A stretch of DNA of 64,000 bases. Origin: JANQOH01 sp965242575. GTDB lineage: Bacteria; Pseudomonadota; Alphaproteobacteria; UBA7887. The stretch spans positions 62,001 through 126,000 of the forward strand of contig OZ251461.1 of the NCBI GenBank assembly GCA_965242575.1. The letters run 5' to 3'. Below are positions 8,848 through 17,354 of the stretch, piece by piece (position 1 is the stretch's first letter; the number at the start of each line of letters is the position of its first letter). A program made the translations under genes and the position numbers. Under the pieces are notes generated by a model that worked only from the letters and a program-made list of their open reading frames with translations, did not search any database and was not told the origin of the DNA.

Positions 8848-9840
8848 GTGAGCGGGACGGATGGCGCAGCGCGGCGCGCGCCCCTTCCGCGCCGGCTTCG
8901 CCACATCGCCGAATACGCGCTGGCGCGCGGCCTGTGCGGGCTGTTTGGCGCGCTGCCGCTGGACTGGGCGTCGGCGCTCGGCGGCGCGCTGGGCCGCGCG
9001 CTGGGGCCGCGCCTCGCGATCTCGAACCGCGCGCGCGCCAATCTCGCCCGCGCGCTTCCGGAGCGCGGCGCAGCGGAGCGCGAGGCCATCGTCGCCGGGA
9101 TGTGGGCGCATCTCGGCCGGGTGCTGGCCGAATACCCGCATCTGGCGCGGATCGCCGACCCCGGCGGCGGGCGCGTCGAAATCGTCGGCGGCGAGCATGT
9201 CGCGGCGCTGCGCGACGACGGAGCGGGCGCCGTCTGCGTCGGCGGCCATATCGGCAATTGGGAGATCTTGCCGCTCGTCGCCGCGCGCGAGGGGCTGGCG
9301 CTGGTCAACGTCTATCGCGCGCCCAACAACCCCCTCGTCGCGCGCCTGCTGCGCCGCCTGCGCGGCGATGGCGGCGGCGTCCTCCGTCCCAAGGGGCCGG
9401 AGGCGTCGCGCGCCGCGGTCGCGGCGCTGCGGCGCGGCGGCCACATCGGAGTCCTCGTCGACCAGAAGCTCAACGAAGGGGTCCCCGCGCCGTTCTTCGG
9501 GCGCGACGCCATGACCGCGACGACGCCGGCGCGCCTCGCCGCGCGCTTCGGCGTTCCGCTCGTCTTCTTCCGCGTCGAGCGGCTCGGCGGCGCGCGGTTC
9601 CGCTATACCGCGCATCCGCCGCTGGAACTGCCCCGCGACGGCGGCGGCGTCGTCGACGCGGCGGCGGCGGCGCGGCAGATGAACGCGATCCTCGAGGGCT
9701 GGATCCGCGAGCGCCCCGAACAATGGCTGTGGCTCCACCGCCGCTGGCCGGAAGACGGCGAGGCTACCGCTCGGCCGCCGGAGGGTCGGGCATGGGCCCC
9801 GCCGCGCGCGCCGGATCGAGGCGGGCGTCGAACCAATTGA
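8848..9840 (+). CDS. Lipid A lauroyl/myristoyl acyltransferase family protein (LpxL/HtrB-like)
   Basis: Members of this inner-membrane family transfer acyl chains onto lipid A precursors. The 330-residue protein has a hydrophobic N-terminal region and the acyltransferase HX4E motif in CVGGHIGNWE (His134, Glu139). Further family blocks are NVYRAPNNP, GVLVDQKLNEG with PFFG, and QWLWLHRRWP at the end. The GTG start is supported by the purine-rich GAGGCGGGGAGGCGGGG just upstream. The tail after about residue 310 is low-complexity and overlaps the 3' end of the convergent M23 peptidase gene by 77 bases. Confidence 0.85.
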   Translation: MSGTDGAARRAPLPRRLRHIAEYALARGLCGLFGALPLDWASALGGALGRALGPRLAISNRARANLARALPERGAAEREAIVAGMWAHLGRVLAEYPHLARIADPGGGRVEIVGGEHVAALRDDGAGAVCVGGHIGNWEILPLVAAREGLALVNVYRAPNNPLVARLLRRLRGDGGGVLRPKGPEASRAAVAALRRGGHIGVLVDQKLNEGVPAPFFGRDAMTATTPARLAARFGVPLVFFRVERLGGARFRYTAHPPLELPRDGGGVVDAAAAARQMNAILEGWIRERPEQWLWLHRRWPEDGEATARPPEGRAWAPPRAPDRGGRRTN

Positions 9841-10621
9841 GGCGCCAGTCGAGATGCGGCCCCGTGGCGCGCCCGGTCGCGCCGACAGTCCCCAGCGCGT
9901 CGCCCTGCGCCACCGCGTCGCCCGGCGCGACGGCGATGCGCCCCAGATGCAGGTAGCTCGAGGACAGGCCGAACCCGTGGTCGACGACGACCGTAGCGCC
10001 CGACAGGTACAGCTCCTCGGCGAGGCTCACTTGGCCCGAGGCGGCGGCGCGGACCGGCGCGCCGGCGGGCGCGGCGATGTCGACCCCGAAATGCGGCCAG
10101 CGCGGCGCGCCGTTAAGCGTCCGGCGCGCGCCGAATACGCCCGTCACCGGGCCGGCGGCGGGCCAGGCCAGCGCCTCGCGCCAGCCGTCGAGATCGCTAT
10201 CCGCCCGGCGCGCCGCCGCCACCCGGTCGGCGTCGGCGCGAATGCGCTCCAGCGCCGCCGCGCCGGGGGAGACCATGTCTTCGGGCAGTCCGTCGATGCG
10301 CTCTTCGCCCCACTCGCGTTCGGAGATCGACAGGAACTGCCGCCGCTGCGTCCCGTCGGGGCACATGACGCGCAACACCGCCCAGGGGCCATGGTCGCGC
10401 CCGAAGCCGAGGATGAAATGCCCGTCCGCCGCCACCCGCCTCTCGAGTCCATCCATGAACAACGCGCAGCCGGGCCCGGTGCGGCCGATGACCATGCCGC
10501 CCTGTTCGGGCTGGCGGTCGATGGCCAGCGCCGCCGCCTCCGCCGGGCCGGCCGCGGCGGTGTGGAGGACGGCGATATGGATGGCGGCGAGGAGGACCGC
10601 CGCCGCGGCGCGCGTCTTCAC
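9764..10621 (-). CDS. M23-family (LytM-type) metallopeptidase, exported
   Basis: M23 peptidases cleave peptidoglycan cross-links, or act as inactive activators of amidases. The 285-residue protein has an N-terminal signal/anchor (VKTRAAAAVLLAAIHIAVL), a helical linker and a C-terminal LytM domain. HFGVD supplies the HxxxD zinc ligands (His177, Asp181). The second motif, usually HLH, reads GPHLDWRLNW here, so one ligand is Asp instead of His. The GTG start overlaps the xseA stop (GTGA), so the gene is probably translationally coupled to xseA. Confidence 0.85.
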   Translation of the reverse strand: MKTRAAAAVLLAAIHIAVLHTAAAGPAEAAALAIDRQPEQGGMVIGRTGPGCALFMDGLERRVAADGHFILGFGRDHGPWAVLRVMCPDGTQRRQFLSISEREWGEERIDGLPEDMVSPGAAALERIRADADRVAAARRADSDLDGWREALAWPAAGPVTGVFGARRTLNGAPRWPHFGVDIAAPAGAPVRAAASGQVSLAEELYLSGATVVVDHGFGLSSSYLHLGRIAVAPGDAVAQGDALGTVGATGRATGPHLDWRLNWFDARLDPARAAGPMPDPPAAER

Positions 10622-12060
10622 AACAGCCGCCCTTGCGCGCCGCCGCCGACGATGTCGGCCGCGACCCGGCCGTCGTGGAATTCGACCTCCAGCCGTCCGG
10701 CGCGCCGCGCCGCCGCGGCCGCGCGCAGGATGCGCCCGTCCGCGCCGCGCGCCACCGCGTAGCCGCGCGCGAGCACGTTGCGGTAGTCCACCGATTCGAG
10801 GCGCGCCGCGAGGGCGTCGAGTCGCGCGCGCCGGTCGCGGGCGATCCTGTCCGCCGCCCGCGCGATGCGCCCGTCGCCCGACCGGCGCTCCAGCGCTTGG
10901 CGCCGCGCTGCGCCGTGCGCGCGCGCCGCCGCGGCCAGCGCCCGCGCCGCGAACCCCGCCCGGTCGCGGGCGGCGCGGATCCGCGCCGACGGGTCGCCGA
11001 GCCCGCGGCCGGCGGCGGCGAGCGCGGCGCGGCGGCGTTCGCCGCCCGCCGCCACCGCCCGCGCCAGCGCCGCGGCGCGGTCGTCGAGGCGCTGCGCGGC
11101 GTCGCCGAGTATCGCCCGCGGGCGCGGCAGGCCGCGCGCCAGCGCGTCGACGGCGCGGCGGCGGTCCGCCGCGTAGCGCACGAAGGCGGCGGCGAGCCGC
11201 CCGGCGCGGTCGAGCAGGCCCGCCGCCAGTTCGCCGCGCACCGGGACGGCCTTCTCCGCCGCCGCCGTCGGCGTCGGCGCGCGCCAGTCCGCCGCGTGGT
11301 CGATCAATGTGGTGTCGGTCTCGTGGCCCACCGCGCCGATCAGCGGGATGGCGCTGGCGGCCGCGGCGCGCGCCACGACTTCCTCGTTGAACGCCCACAG
11401 GTCCTCGATGCTGCCGCCGCCGCGCGCGACGATCAGCACGTCGGGCCGGGGGACTTCGCCCCCTGGCTCCAGCCGGTTGAAGCCGGCGATGGCGCGGGCG
11501 ATCTCCTCCGCCGCGCCGTCCCCCTGGACCCGCGCCGGCCAGATCCACACCGGGAGCGGGAAGCGGTCCGCGATGCGCCGCAGCACGTCGCGCACCGCCG
11601 CGCTCGACGGCGAGGCGACGACCCCCACCGCCGCCGGCAGGTGGGGGATGGGCTTCTTGCGCGCCGCGTCGAACAGGCCCTCGGCCGCCAATTTGCGCCG
11701 CCGCTCCTCCAGCAGCGCGAGCAGCGCGCCGGCGCCCGCGACGGTCATCGATTCGACGATCAGCTGGTAGCGCGAGCGCGGCGCATAGGTGGTGAGCCGC
11801 CCTTCGCACACCACTTCCAACCCGTCCTCCGGGCGCGCGGCGATGCGCGCGGCGGCGCTCCGCCAGACCACCGCATCGAGCGCCGCCTGGGCGTCCTTCA
11901 GCCCGAAATACAGGTGCCCCGAAGCGGCCCGCGTGAAGTTGGAGATCTCGCCGCGCACGCGCACCCGTTCGAACGCGCCCTCGACGGTGCGTTTCACCGC
12001 GTGCGCGACCTCGCTCACCGTGTATTCGCGCAGGTTGCCGCCGCCGCCATCGTTCGCCAT
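10618..12060 (-). CDS. xseA: Exodeoxyribonuclease VII large subunit
   Basis: XseA forms the catalytic and DNA-binding part of exonuclease VII, which degrades single-stranded DNA. The 480-residue protein opens with an OB-fold domain (VSEVAHAVKRTVEG, VRVRGEISNFTRAASGHLYF). The catalytic blocks are GVVASPSSAAVRDVL, PDVLIVARGGGSIEDLWAFN and IGAVGHETDTTLIDHAAD. A long Ala/Arg-rich coiled-coil region and a C-terminal ARGYAVARGADGRIL follow. The ATG at 12060 lies only 7 bases from a CATAAT box (12067-12072), so the message may be leaderless. xseB is not in the window. Confidence 0.93.
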   Translation of the reverse strand: MANDGGGGNLREYTVSEVAHAVKRTVEGAFERVRVRGEISNFTRAASGHLYFGLKDAQAALDAVVWRSAAARIAARPEDGLEVVCEGRLTTYAPRSRYQLIVESMTVAGAGALLALLEERRRKLAAEGLFDAARKKPIPHLPAAVGVVASPSSAAVRDVLRRIADRFPLPVWIWPARVQGDGAAEEIARAIAGFNRLEPGGEVPRPDVLIVARGGGSIEDLWAFNEEVVARAAAASAIPLIGAVGHETDTTLIDHAADWRAPTPTAAAEKAVPVRGELAAGLLDRAGRLAAAFVRYAADRRRAVDALARGLPRPRAILGDAAQRLDDRAAALARAVAAGGERRRAALAAAGRGLGDPSARIRAARDRAGFAARALAAAARAHGAARRQALERRSGDGRIARAADRIARDRRARLDALAARLESVDYRNVLARGYAVARGADGRILRAAAAARRAGRLEVEFHDGRVAADIVGGGAQGRLL

Positions 12061-12658
12061 GCGCGCATTATGGCGCGCGCCGGCGATTTCGGCTATGGAC
12101 TCCCGTCGTTGCGCGGTGGCCTCGCCTCCCCGCCGCGCTTCGTCCGTAATGAGACCTCTGCACAAGGGCGGGTTTTCCGGGATTGGGTTGCGGCCCGCAG
12201 GGGTTGTTTTGGGCATTCGGGCGCCGATTTGGCGTTGCGGGGGGTCGATTCGATGGCCCGCCGGCCCGATTCGGTCCGATGTGTCGCCGTTCGGGCGCGC
12301 TTGCCCCGTGTTTATCCCTCGCTGGCGGGTTGGGCGAGGCCGTAGAGGCGCAGAAACATGGCGCCCTTGCGGATGTTGAGCGCAATGGCGGCGAGGCCGT
12401 AGAAGGTCGTGTTCTTCGCCAAGCCCAGGAAGCGGGTCCGTCCGAGGCCGTAACACCGCTTATAGACGGCGAACACGCGCTCCACCCCCGACCGCACGAC
12501 CGCGATCTCATCGTTGCGCTCCTTGTCCGCTTCGCTCAACGGATGGCCGCGATAGCCCCTGCGTTGCACTTGGTCCGCAATCCCGAACCGCGCCAGTTTG
12601 TCCCGCGTCTCGCGCGAACTGTAGGCGGCGTCCGCATAGAACGCCGTCTCGTCGCCTA

Positions 12659-13505
12659 GGCTCAGGACTCATAACCAGAAAATTAAGGTTGCGGCGATGC
12701 AGATGGCGCTGAAGAAGGTATGGGCGCATCGGTCGTAGCGTGTGGCGATGCGGCGCCAATCCTTGAGTCTGCCGAACATGCGTTCGACGAGGTTGCGCCG
12801 TTTGTAGAGCGCCTTGTCGTAAACGACCGGCGTCTTGCGGTTTGCGCGGCCCGGAATGCAGGGCGCGATACCCCGCGCGGTCAAAGCTTCGCGGAAGCGG
12901 TCGCTGTCGTAACCCCGGTCGGCGATCAGGACATCCGCGTCCGGCAGTGCGTCGAGCACCGTCGCCGCGCCGCGATAGTCGCTGACCTGTCCCTCGGTCA
13001 GCAGCATGACCAGCGGCTTGCCGGCGCCGTCGCAGACCGCGTGCAATTTGGAGTTGAGGCCGCCTCGGGTGCGTCCGATACAGCGCGAAAGAGCCCCTTT
13101 TTTAGCAGACTGGCTGCGGTCCGGTGCGCCTTCAGGTGGGTTGCGTCGATCATCACCGTCCCCGTCTCCCGGCTCTCGGCGGCCAGAGCCTCGAAAATAC
13201 GATTGAAGACGCCCGCCGCGCTCCAGCGCACGAAGCGGTTGTAGAGGGTCTTGTGCGGGCCGTATGCGGATGGCGCGTCGCGCCACATAAGGCCGTTGCG
13301 AAGGACGTGGACGATGCCCGAGATGACACGGCGATCATCGACACGCGGCACGCCGCGCACCTTGTTGGGCAACAGCGGACGGAGCCGCGCGAACTGGGCC
13401 TCGGACAGCCAGAAGTTGCGGTCGGACATGCCAGCCTCCCCTACATGTGGCGCCTACCAACCACGGATCGCCACACAATGCAATATATTTTATGGGTCCT
13501 GAGCC
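12659..13505 (-). mobile_element. Inner IS5-family element (IS427-like), 847 bp
   Basis: Left end GGCTCAGGACTCATA (12659-12673) and the complement of the right end, GGCTCAGGACCCATA, differ at one base in 15. TA is duplicated on both sides (12657-12658 and 13506-13507). The length, the 2-base TA duplication and the two-frame transposase all fit the IS427 subgroup of IS5. Confidence 0.85.
12669..13429 (-). CDS. IS427-like transposase, two frames joined by -1 frameshifting
   Basis: The first frame starts at 13429 (MSDRNFWLSEAQFARLRPLL) and carries the first catalytic Asp in MIDATHLKAHRT. The second frame, which ends at 12669, supplies VLIADRGYDSD and VERMFGRLKDWRRIATRYD, the second Asp and the Glu. 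The two overlap at the heptamer A-AAA-AAG (13103 down to 13097), the classical -1 slippery site. Slipping there gives one protein of about 253 residues with a full DDE triad. Nothing else in the gene is broken, so the element may still be active. Confidence 0.85.
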
Positions 13506-14215
13506 TAACAGCAACCTGTCGCGCTCCCGGCTGTCGTGGACGTTGCCCGGCGTCACCGTCTGGCGGTGGACGAACCCATCCTCATCGACCCCCGTGTGAA
13601 CCGAGTAGCCATAGGCGCTCTTCATGCGGCCCCGGCTGTCCTGCTTCACATGAAGCCCCGCCTCCGGATCCCGAACCGCAGTCCCACCCTTCCGCTTGCC
13701 CCGCCCCGAACGCGCCGCCTCCACCGGCGTCGCGTCGACAATGTTAATCCGTCCCTCGGTCATCACGATGCGCTGCTCCTCCAGCTGGCGGTTCACCTCC
13801 CCCAACAGCAACTCCCACAGGTCATGCTTCACAAGGCGGGACCGGAACCGCCCCAACATCGTCGCGTCCGGAACCCCGCCGCCCAACTCAAGGCGGCAGA
13901 AACGCCGAAACAGCAGGTCACGATACAGGCACTGCGACAACCGGACGTCCGAAAGCCCATACCACACGCCGAGCAACAGCCCCCGGAACAGCGTCAGAAG
14001 CGGGTAACTCGGACGACCCGTCCGTGACCCGTAGATCGACGACAACAGTCGTGCGATCTCCGACCGGTCCAGAAGCGACTCCGCAGCATCGAGCGCGCGG
14101 AGCGCCGGATGATCCAGCGCCGCAGCCGATACGAACAACGCAGGCTGCGCACGAAACGGTTTCTGCATGAAGCCACCATACCATAACCACAACGGGTTAT
14201 GCAGAGGTCTCATAA

Positions 14216-15110
14216 TGAGAATTGCTGCACATCATCATCCCCTCCTGGCTGTACAGGAACGAGCAGGCGGGGCGGCTCATGAGGGTGGGCTTGCGGGTGG
14301 CGGCCGGGCGGGGCCGGATCATCGTCGCCGCCACGGGGAACACCGGCGGTACTGAGCCGTATGCCTACCCGGCGAAGGCGTTCGCGGACGAGGGGATCGC
14401 CGGGTCCGCCATCGCGCGGCCACGGCGCTGAACGAGGACGGCACAGGCTGGGCGAATTGGGCCAACCAATGCGGATCGGTCAGGCAGTATTGCCTGATGG
14501 CGCCGGGATACGCCTACACCACCGACACCCCCACCCTCCGGGACCCGACCGGCCTGTATGCATCGCCGGTCGGCACGTCGTATTCCGCCCCCTACACGGC
14601 CGGCGCGGCGGCGGTGGTGTGGGCGGCGTTCCCCAACAAGACCGGAAGCCAGATCGTCGACCGGTTGCTGACCACGGCGCGGCAGATCGACACGGAGACC
14701 TGCAACTACAACTCGAACGGCGTGTCCGCCAAGTGCGGCCACGGCGCCCTCGGCCTCGGCGCGGCGATGAACCCCGTCGGCTTCACCAGCATGGCGCTGC
14801 CCGGCTCGGGCACGGCGCCGGTGCGGGGAACCGCCGTCCGGCTGCCGCCGGGCGCCAGCGTCCGCCCGGTCGCGGCGCTGGCCGACGTCATCGTCTATGA
14901 CGAGCATGGGTTCCCGTTCCTCCACGACCTGAACGCCGCCTTCCTCGCCGGCGAGGACTGGACTTCGGGGAGCCTCATGCACGGGTTCCTGGAGCCGGCG
15001 CGGCGCGAGTGGACGCTGGGCGGCTATGCGCGCTTCGGGGCGGACGCCGGCGCGCCGGAGGGCGGCCCGGACTGTGGGGGATCGCCGCGAAGATGCGGCT
15101 CGGATTCTGA
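14216..15110 (+). pseudogene. Remnant of a subtilisin-like (S8) autotransporter protease
   Basis: The first frame (from about 14222) reads RVAAGRGRIIVAATGNTGG, the oxyanion-hole segment of S8 proteases. A frameshift near 14412-14425 moves to a second frame reading ALNEDGTGWANWANQCG. GTSYSAPYTAGAAAVVWAAF then carries the catalytic Ser. A second shift near 15065-15072 brings in a short tail, WGIAAKMRLGF then stop at 15110, that looks like the last strand of an autotransporter barrel. The catalytic Asp and His regions and most of a barrel are missing. The outer IS sits at the 5' boundary, so insertion with deletion probably removed the front. Confidence 0.7.
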
Positions 15111-15173
15111 ACGCGCCGCCGCCCCTAACCGGACTTCCGAATGCGATCGCCCCGGCCGGGCTCCGCCCGGAGC

Positions 15174-15202
15174 TTGACTTCCGATCGATTTTTCGATAAA
15201 CG
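15174..15202 (+). promoter_or_regulatory. Promoter of the isolated RiPP precursor gene
   Basis: TTGACT (15174-15179) and TAAACG (15197-15202) are 17 bases apart. An inverted repeat ATCGA-TTTT-TCGAT (15184-15197) sits in the spacer and could be an operator. The gene starts 56 bases downstream. Confidence 0.5.
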
Positions 15203-15257
15203 ACGGCCGCTCGCGGGCGGCGACTCATCCATGCCCGACAAACCCCGGAGGCTCGCC

Positions 15258-15644
15258 ATGAGCGACGCGAAACCCGCGGCCGGATTGGCTTTCGTCCGGC
15301 GGGACCAGCTCCAGTTGGACCGCATCGACGCCATCGCCGAGCGCTATCGCGCCGACGAAACCCTGCGGGCGCGGCTGGCGGACGACGACGACGCGACGGA
15401 AGCGCTCGCTGAGTTCGGGCTGGACACGCCCCCCAACATGGAGCTGCGGGTGGCGGCGAACACCGAGGAAGTCGTTCATTTCGTCTTTCCGCCGGACCCG
15501 AACGCCGATCTGGAGGACGAAAGCCTGAGCGCCGTTTCCGGCGGCGCCCGGCAAAGCACCGCCAGCTCCGCCTCTTGCATCGCCTGCATACCCAGCACCG
15601 TCAGCTGCGGCGCGTGCCTGAGCACGGTCCATCCGGACGGATAG
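15258..15644 (+). CDS. NHLP/proteusin-type RiPP precursor peptide, isolated copy
   Basis: This 128-residue protein has the leader pattern of nitrile-hydratase-like leader peptides. ERYRADETLRARL is a helical segment, LRVAANTEEVVHFVFPPDPN follows, and LEDESLSAVSGG ends in a double-glycine cleavage motif at residues 95-96. The 32-residue tail after GG is rich in Ser, Thr and Cys and contains two CxxC units (CIAC and CGAC) around IPSTVS, as expected of a core peptide for modification. The start at 15258 has GGAGG 8 bases upstream. The leader closely matches the five precursors at 49.8-52.1 kb. No maturation or export gene is adjacent. Confidence 0.75.
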   Translation: MSDAKPAAGLAFVRRDQLQLDRIDAIAERYRADETLRARLADDDDATEALAEFGLDTPPNMELRVAANTEEVVHFVFPPDPNADLEDESLSAVSGGARQSTASSASCIACIPSTVSCGACLSTVHPDG

Positions 15645-15692
15645 GCCGGAGGGAGCGCCGCCGCCCGCCGGGGACGACGCGCCCCTCCCCCG

Positions 15693-17354
15693 CTAACGGG
15701 TTTCGAGGCGGACCAGTTCGACGTTGACGGCGGGCCGCTTGCCGGTCGCGCGGCGCAGCAGGCGGACCGCGGCGCGGCGCGCCGCCTCGCGCAACGTGTC
15801 GTCGTCGCCGCGCCGCGAAGGCGGAACGCCGGCGAGGGCGTCGGCGATTGCGGCGCCCGGGTCGGCCTCGGCGAAGGCGCCGTCCAGCGAAACGCCCTCG
15901 GCCCGCAAGCGCGGCTCGGCGAGAAGCGCGCCGCGCGAATCCACCACGACGGCGAGGAAAACCGCGCCCTCGCGGCCCAGGCGCCGCCGCGCGCGCAAAA
16001 CGCCGGACTCGAACGGCAGCATGGCGCGGCCGTCCAGCGCCAGACGCCCGGTCTCGACCCGCTTCACCACTTCGGCCGGCCCCGGCGCAAGGCGCAGCAC
16101 GTCGCCGTTCGTCACCACCGGGACCTGCCCTATGCCGTTGGCGCGGCCGAGCGCGGCGTGGGCGGCGAGATGGCGCGGCTCGCCATGCACCGGAACCAGG
16201 ACCTCGGGCCGCAGCCAGCGGTGGAACTGCGTCAACTCGTCCTGCATCGGGTGCCCGGAGACGTGGACGAAACGGTCCTTCTCGGTGATCAGTTCGATCC
16301 CGGCGGAGATCAGCCGGTTGTGCAGGCGGGCGATGGCGCGCTCGTTGCCGGGGATGATCTTCGACGCGAAGATCGCGGTGTCGCCCGGCTCCAGGGAGAC
16401 GTGCGGGTGGTCGCCGGCGGCGATGCGGTACATCGCCGCGCGCGGCTCGCCCTGGCAGCCGGTGGCGATCGCCAGCACCTTGCCGGGCGGCAGCCAGCCC
16501 GCCTCCTCGGCGGACAGGAGCGGCGGCAGGTCGGTCAGGTAGCCGGCCTCGCGCGCCGCGCCGACGATGCGCCACAGGCTCCGCCCCACCAGCGCGGCGT
16601 GGCGCCCGTGGCGCGCGGCGACCTTGACCAGGGTCTCGATCCGCGCCGCGTTGGAGGCGAAGGTCGCCACCGCGACGCGGCCGGTCTTCTCCCCGACCAG
16701 TTCGTCGAGGCTGCGCCGCAGCGCGCCCTCGGAGCCGGAGCTCCCCTTGCGCGTCGCGTTGGTCGAATCGCAGACCAGCGCGGCGACGCCCTCGCGCCCC
16801 AGCGCCTCCAGGGTTTCGGAATGGGTGGCGTCGCCGATCAGCGGTTCGGGGTCGATCTTGAAGTCGCCGCTATGGACCACCGCGCCGAGGCGGGTGCGCA
16901 GAACGACCGAATTCGGCTCCAGGATGGAATGCGTGACGGTGACGAATTCGACGTCGAACGGCCCGCGCTCGAAACGCGCGCCCAGGGGAATCTCCCGCAA
17001 CGGGGCCTTCTCCGCCAGTCCGGCCTCGGCGAGCTTGCGCCGCATCAGCGCGGCGGTGAACGGGGTCGCGTAGATGGGGCAGCCGAGCCGCGGCCACAGA
17101 TGCGCCACCGCGCCCAGATGGTCCTCGTGCCCGTGGGTCAGCACGATGGCCTCCAGCGAGTCCCGCCGCTCGGCGATGAAACCCGGGTCGGGGAGGATGA
17201 GATCGACGCCGGGGACGTGCTCGTCGGCGAAGGTCACGCCGCAATCGAGCATGATCCAGCGGCCGTCGAGGCCGTACAGGTTGAGGTTCATGCCGATCTC
17301 CCCCGCGCCGCCGAGCGGCAGGAAGATCAGTCCCTCGAATTCGGCGGCGCTCAT
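15693..17354 (-). CDS. rnj: Ribonuclease J
   Basis: RNase J is a metallo-beta-lactamase/beta-CASP enzyme with 5'-exonuclease and endonuclease activity in RNA maturation and decay. The 553-residue protein starts with FLPLGGAGEIGMNLNLYGLD. Its zinc motif is THGHEDHLGA (His74, His76, Asp78, His79). The beta-CASP region includes VCDSTNATRKGSSGSE, and HVSGHPMQDELTQFHRWLRPEVLVPVHGE follows in separate blocks. Its ATG overlaps the coaX stop (ATGA). The nuoN-birA-coaX-rnj order is common in alphaproteobacteria. Confidence 0.93.
   Translation of the reverse strand: MSAAEFEGLIFLPLGGAGEIGMNLNLYGLDGRWIMLDCGVTFADEHVPGVDLILPDPGFIAERRDSLEAIVLTHGHEDHLGAVAHLWPRLGCPIYATPFTAALMRRKLAEAGLAEKAPLREIPLGARFERGPFDVEFVTVTHSILEPNSVVLRTRLGAVVHSGDFKIDPEPLIGDATHSETLEALGREGVAALVCDSTNATRKGSSGSEGALRRSLDELVGEKTGRVAVATFASNAARIETLVKVAARHGRHAALVGRSLWRIVGAAREAGYLTDLPPLLSAEEAGWLPPGKVLAIATGCQGEPRAAMYRIAAGDHPHVSLEPGDTAIFASKIIPGNERAIARLHNRLISAGIELITEKDRFVHVSGHPMQDELTQFHRWLRPEVLVPVHGEPRHLAAHAALGRANGIGQVPVVTNGDVLRLAPGPAEVVKRVETGRLALDGRAMLPFESGVLRARRRLGREGAVFLAVVVDSRGALLAEPRLRAEGVSLDGAFAEADPGAAIADALAGVPPSRRGDDDTLREAARRAAVRLLRRATGKRPAVNVELVRLETR

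Larger units (their letters stand above)
12312..14168 (-). pseudogene. IS5-family transposase of the outer element, split by the inner IS
   Basis: The 5' part (14168 down to 13506) encodes MQKPFRAQPALF onward. It includes SRTGRPSYPLLTLFRGLL and the first catalytic Asp in INIVDATPVE. The 3' part (12656 down to 12312) encodes the second Asp in AFYADAAYSS and the catalytic Glu in GVERVFAVYKR. Removing the inner IS and one copy of its TA target duplication rejoins the halves in frame to give 335 residues with a complete DDE triad. The gene is therefore disabled only by the insertion. Either half alone lacks part of the active site. Confidence 0.85.
12150..14212 (-). mobile_element. IS5-family insertion sequence interrupted by a second IS
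   Basis: The ends carry the inverted repeat TGAGACCTCTGCA (left from 12150, right ending at 14212 as its complement). A TAA is repeated just outside both ends (12147-12149 and 14213-14215), consistent with a 3-base TNA target duplication. Without the internal element (12659-13505 plus one TA) the element is about 1.2 kb, normal for the family. It sits between xseA and a degraded protease gene. Confidence 0.85.
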
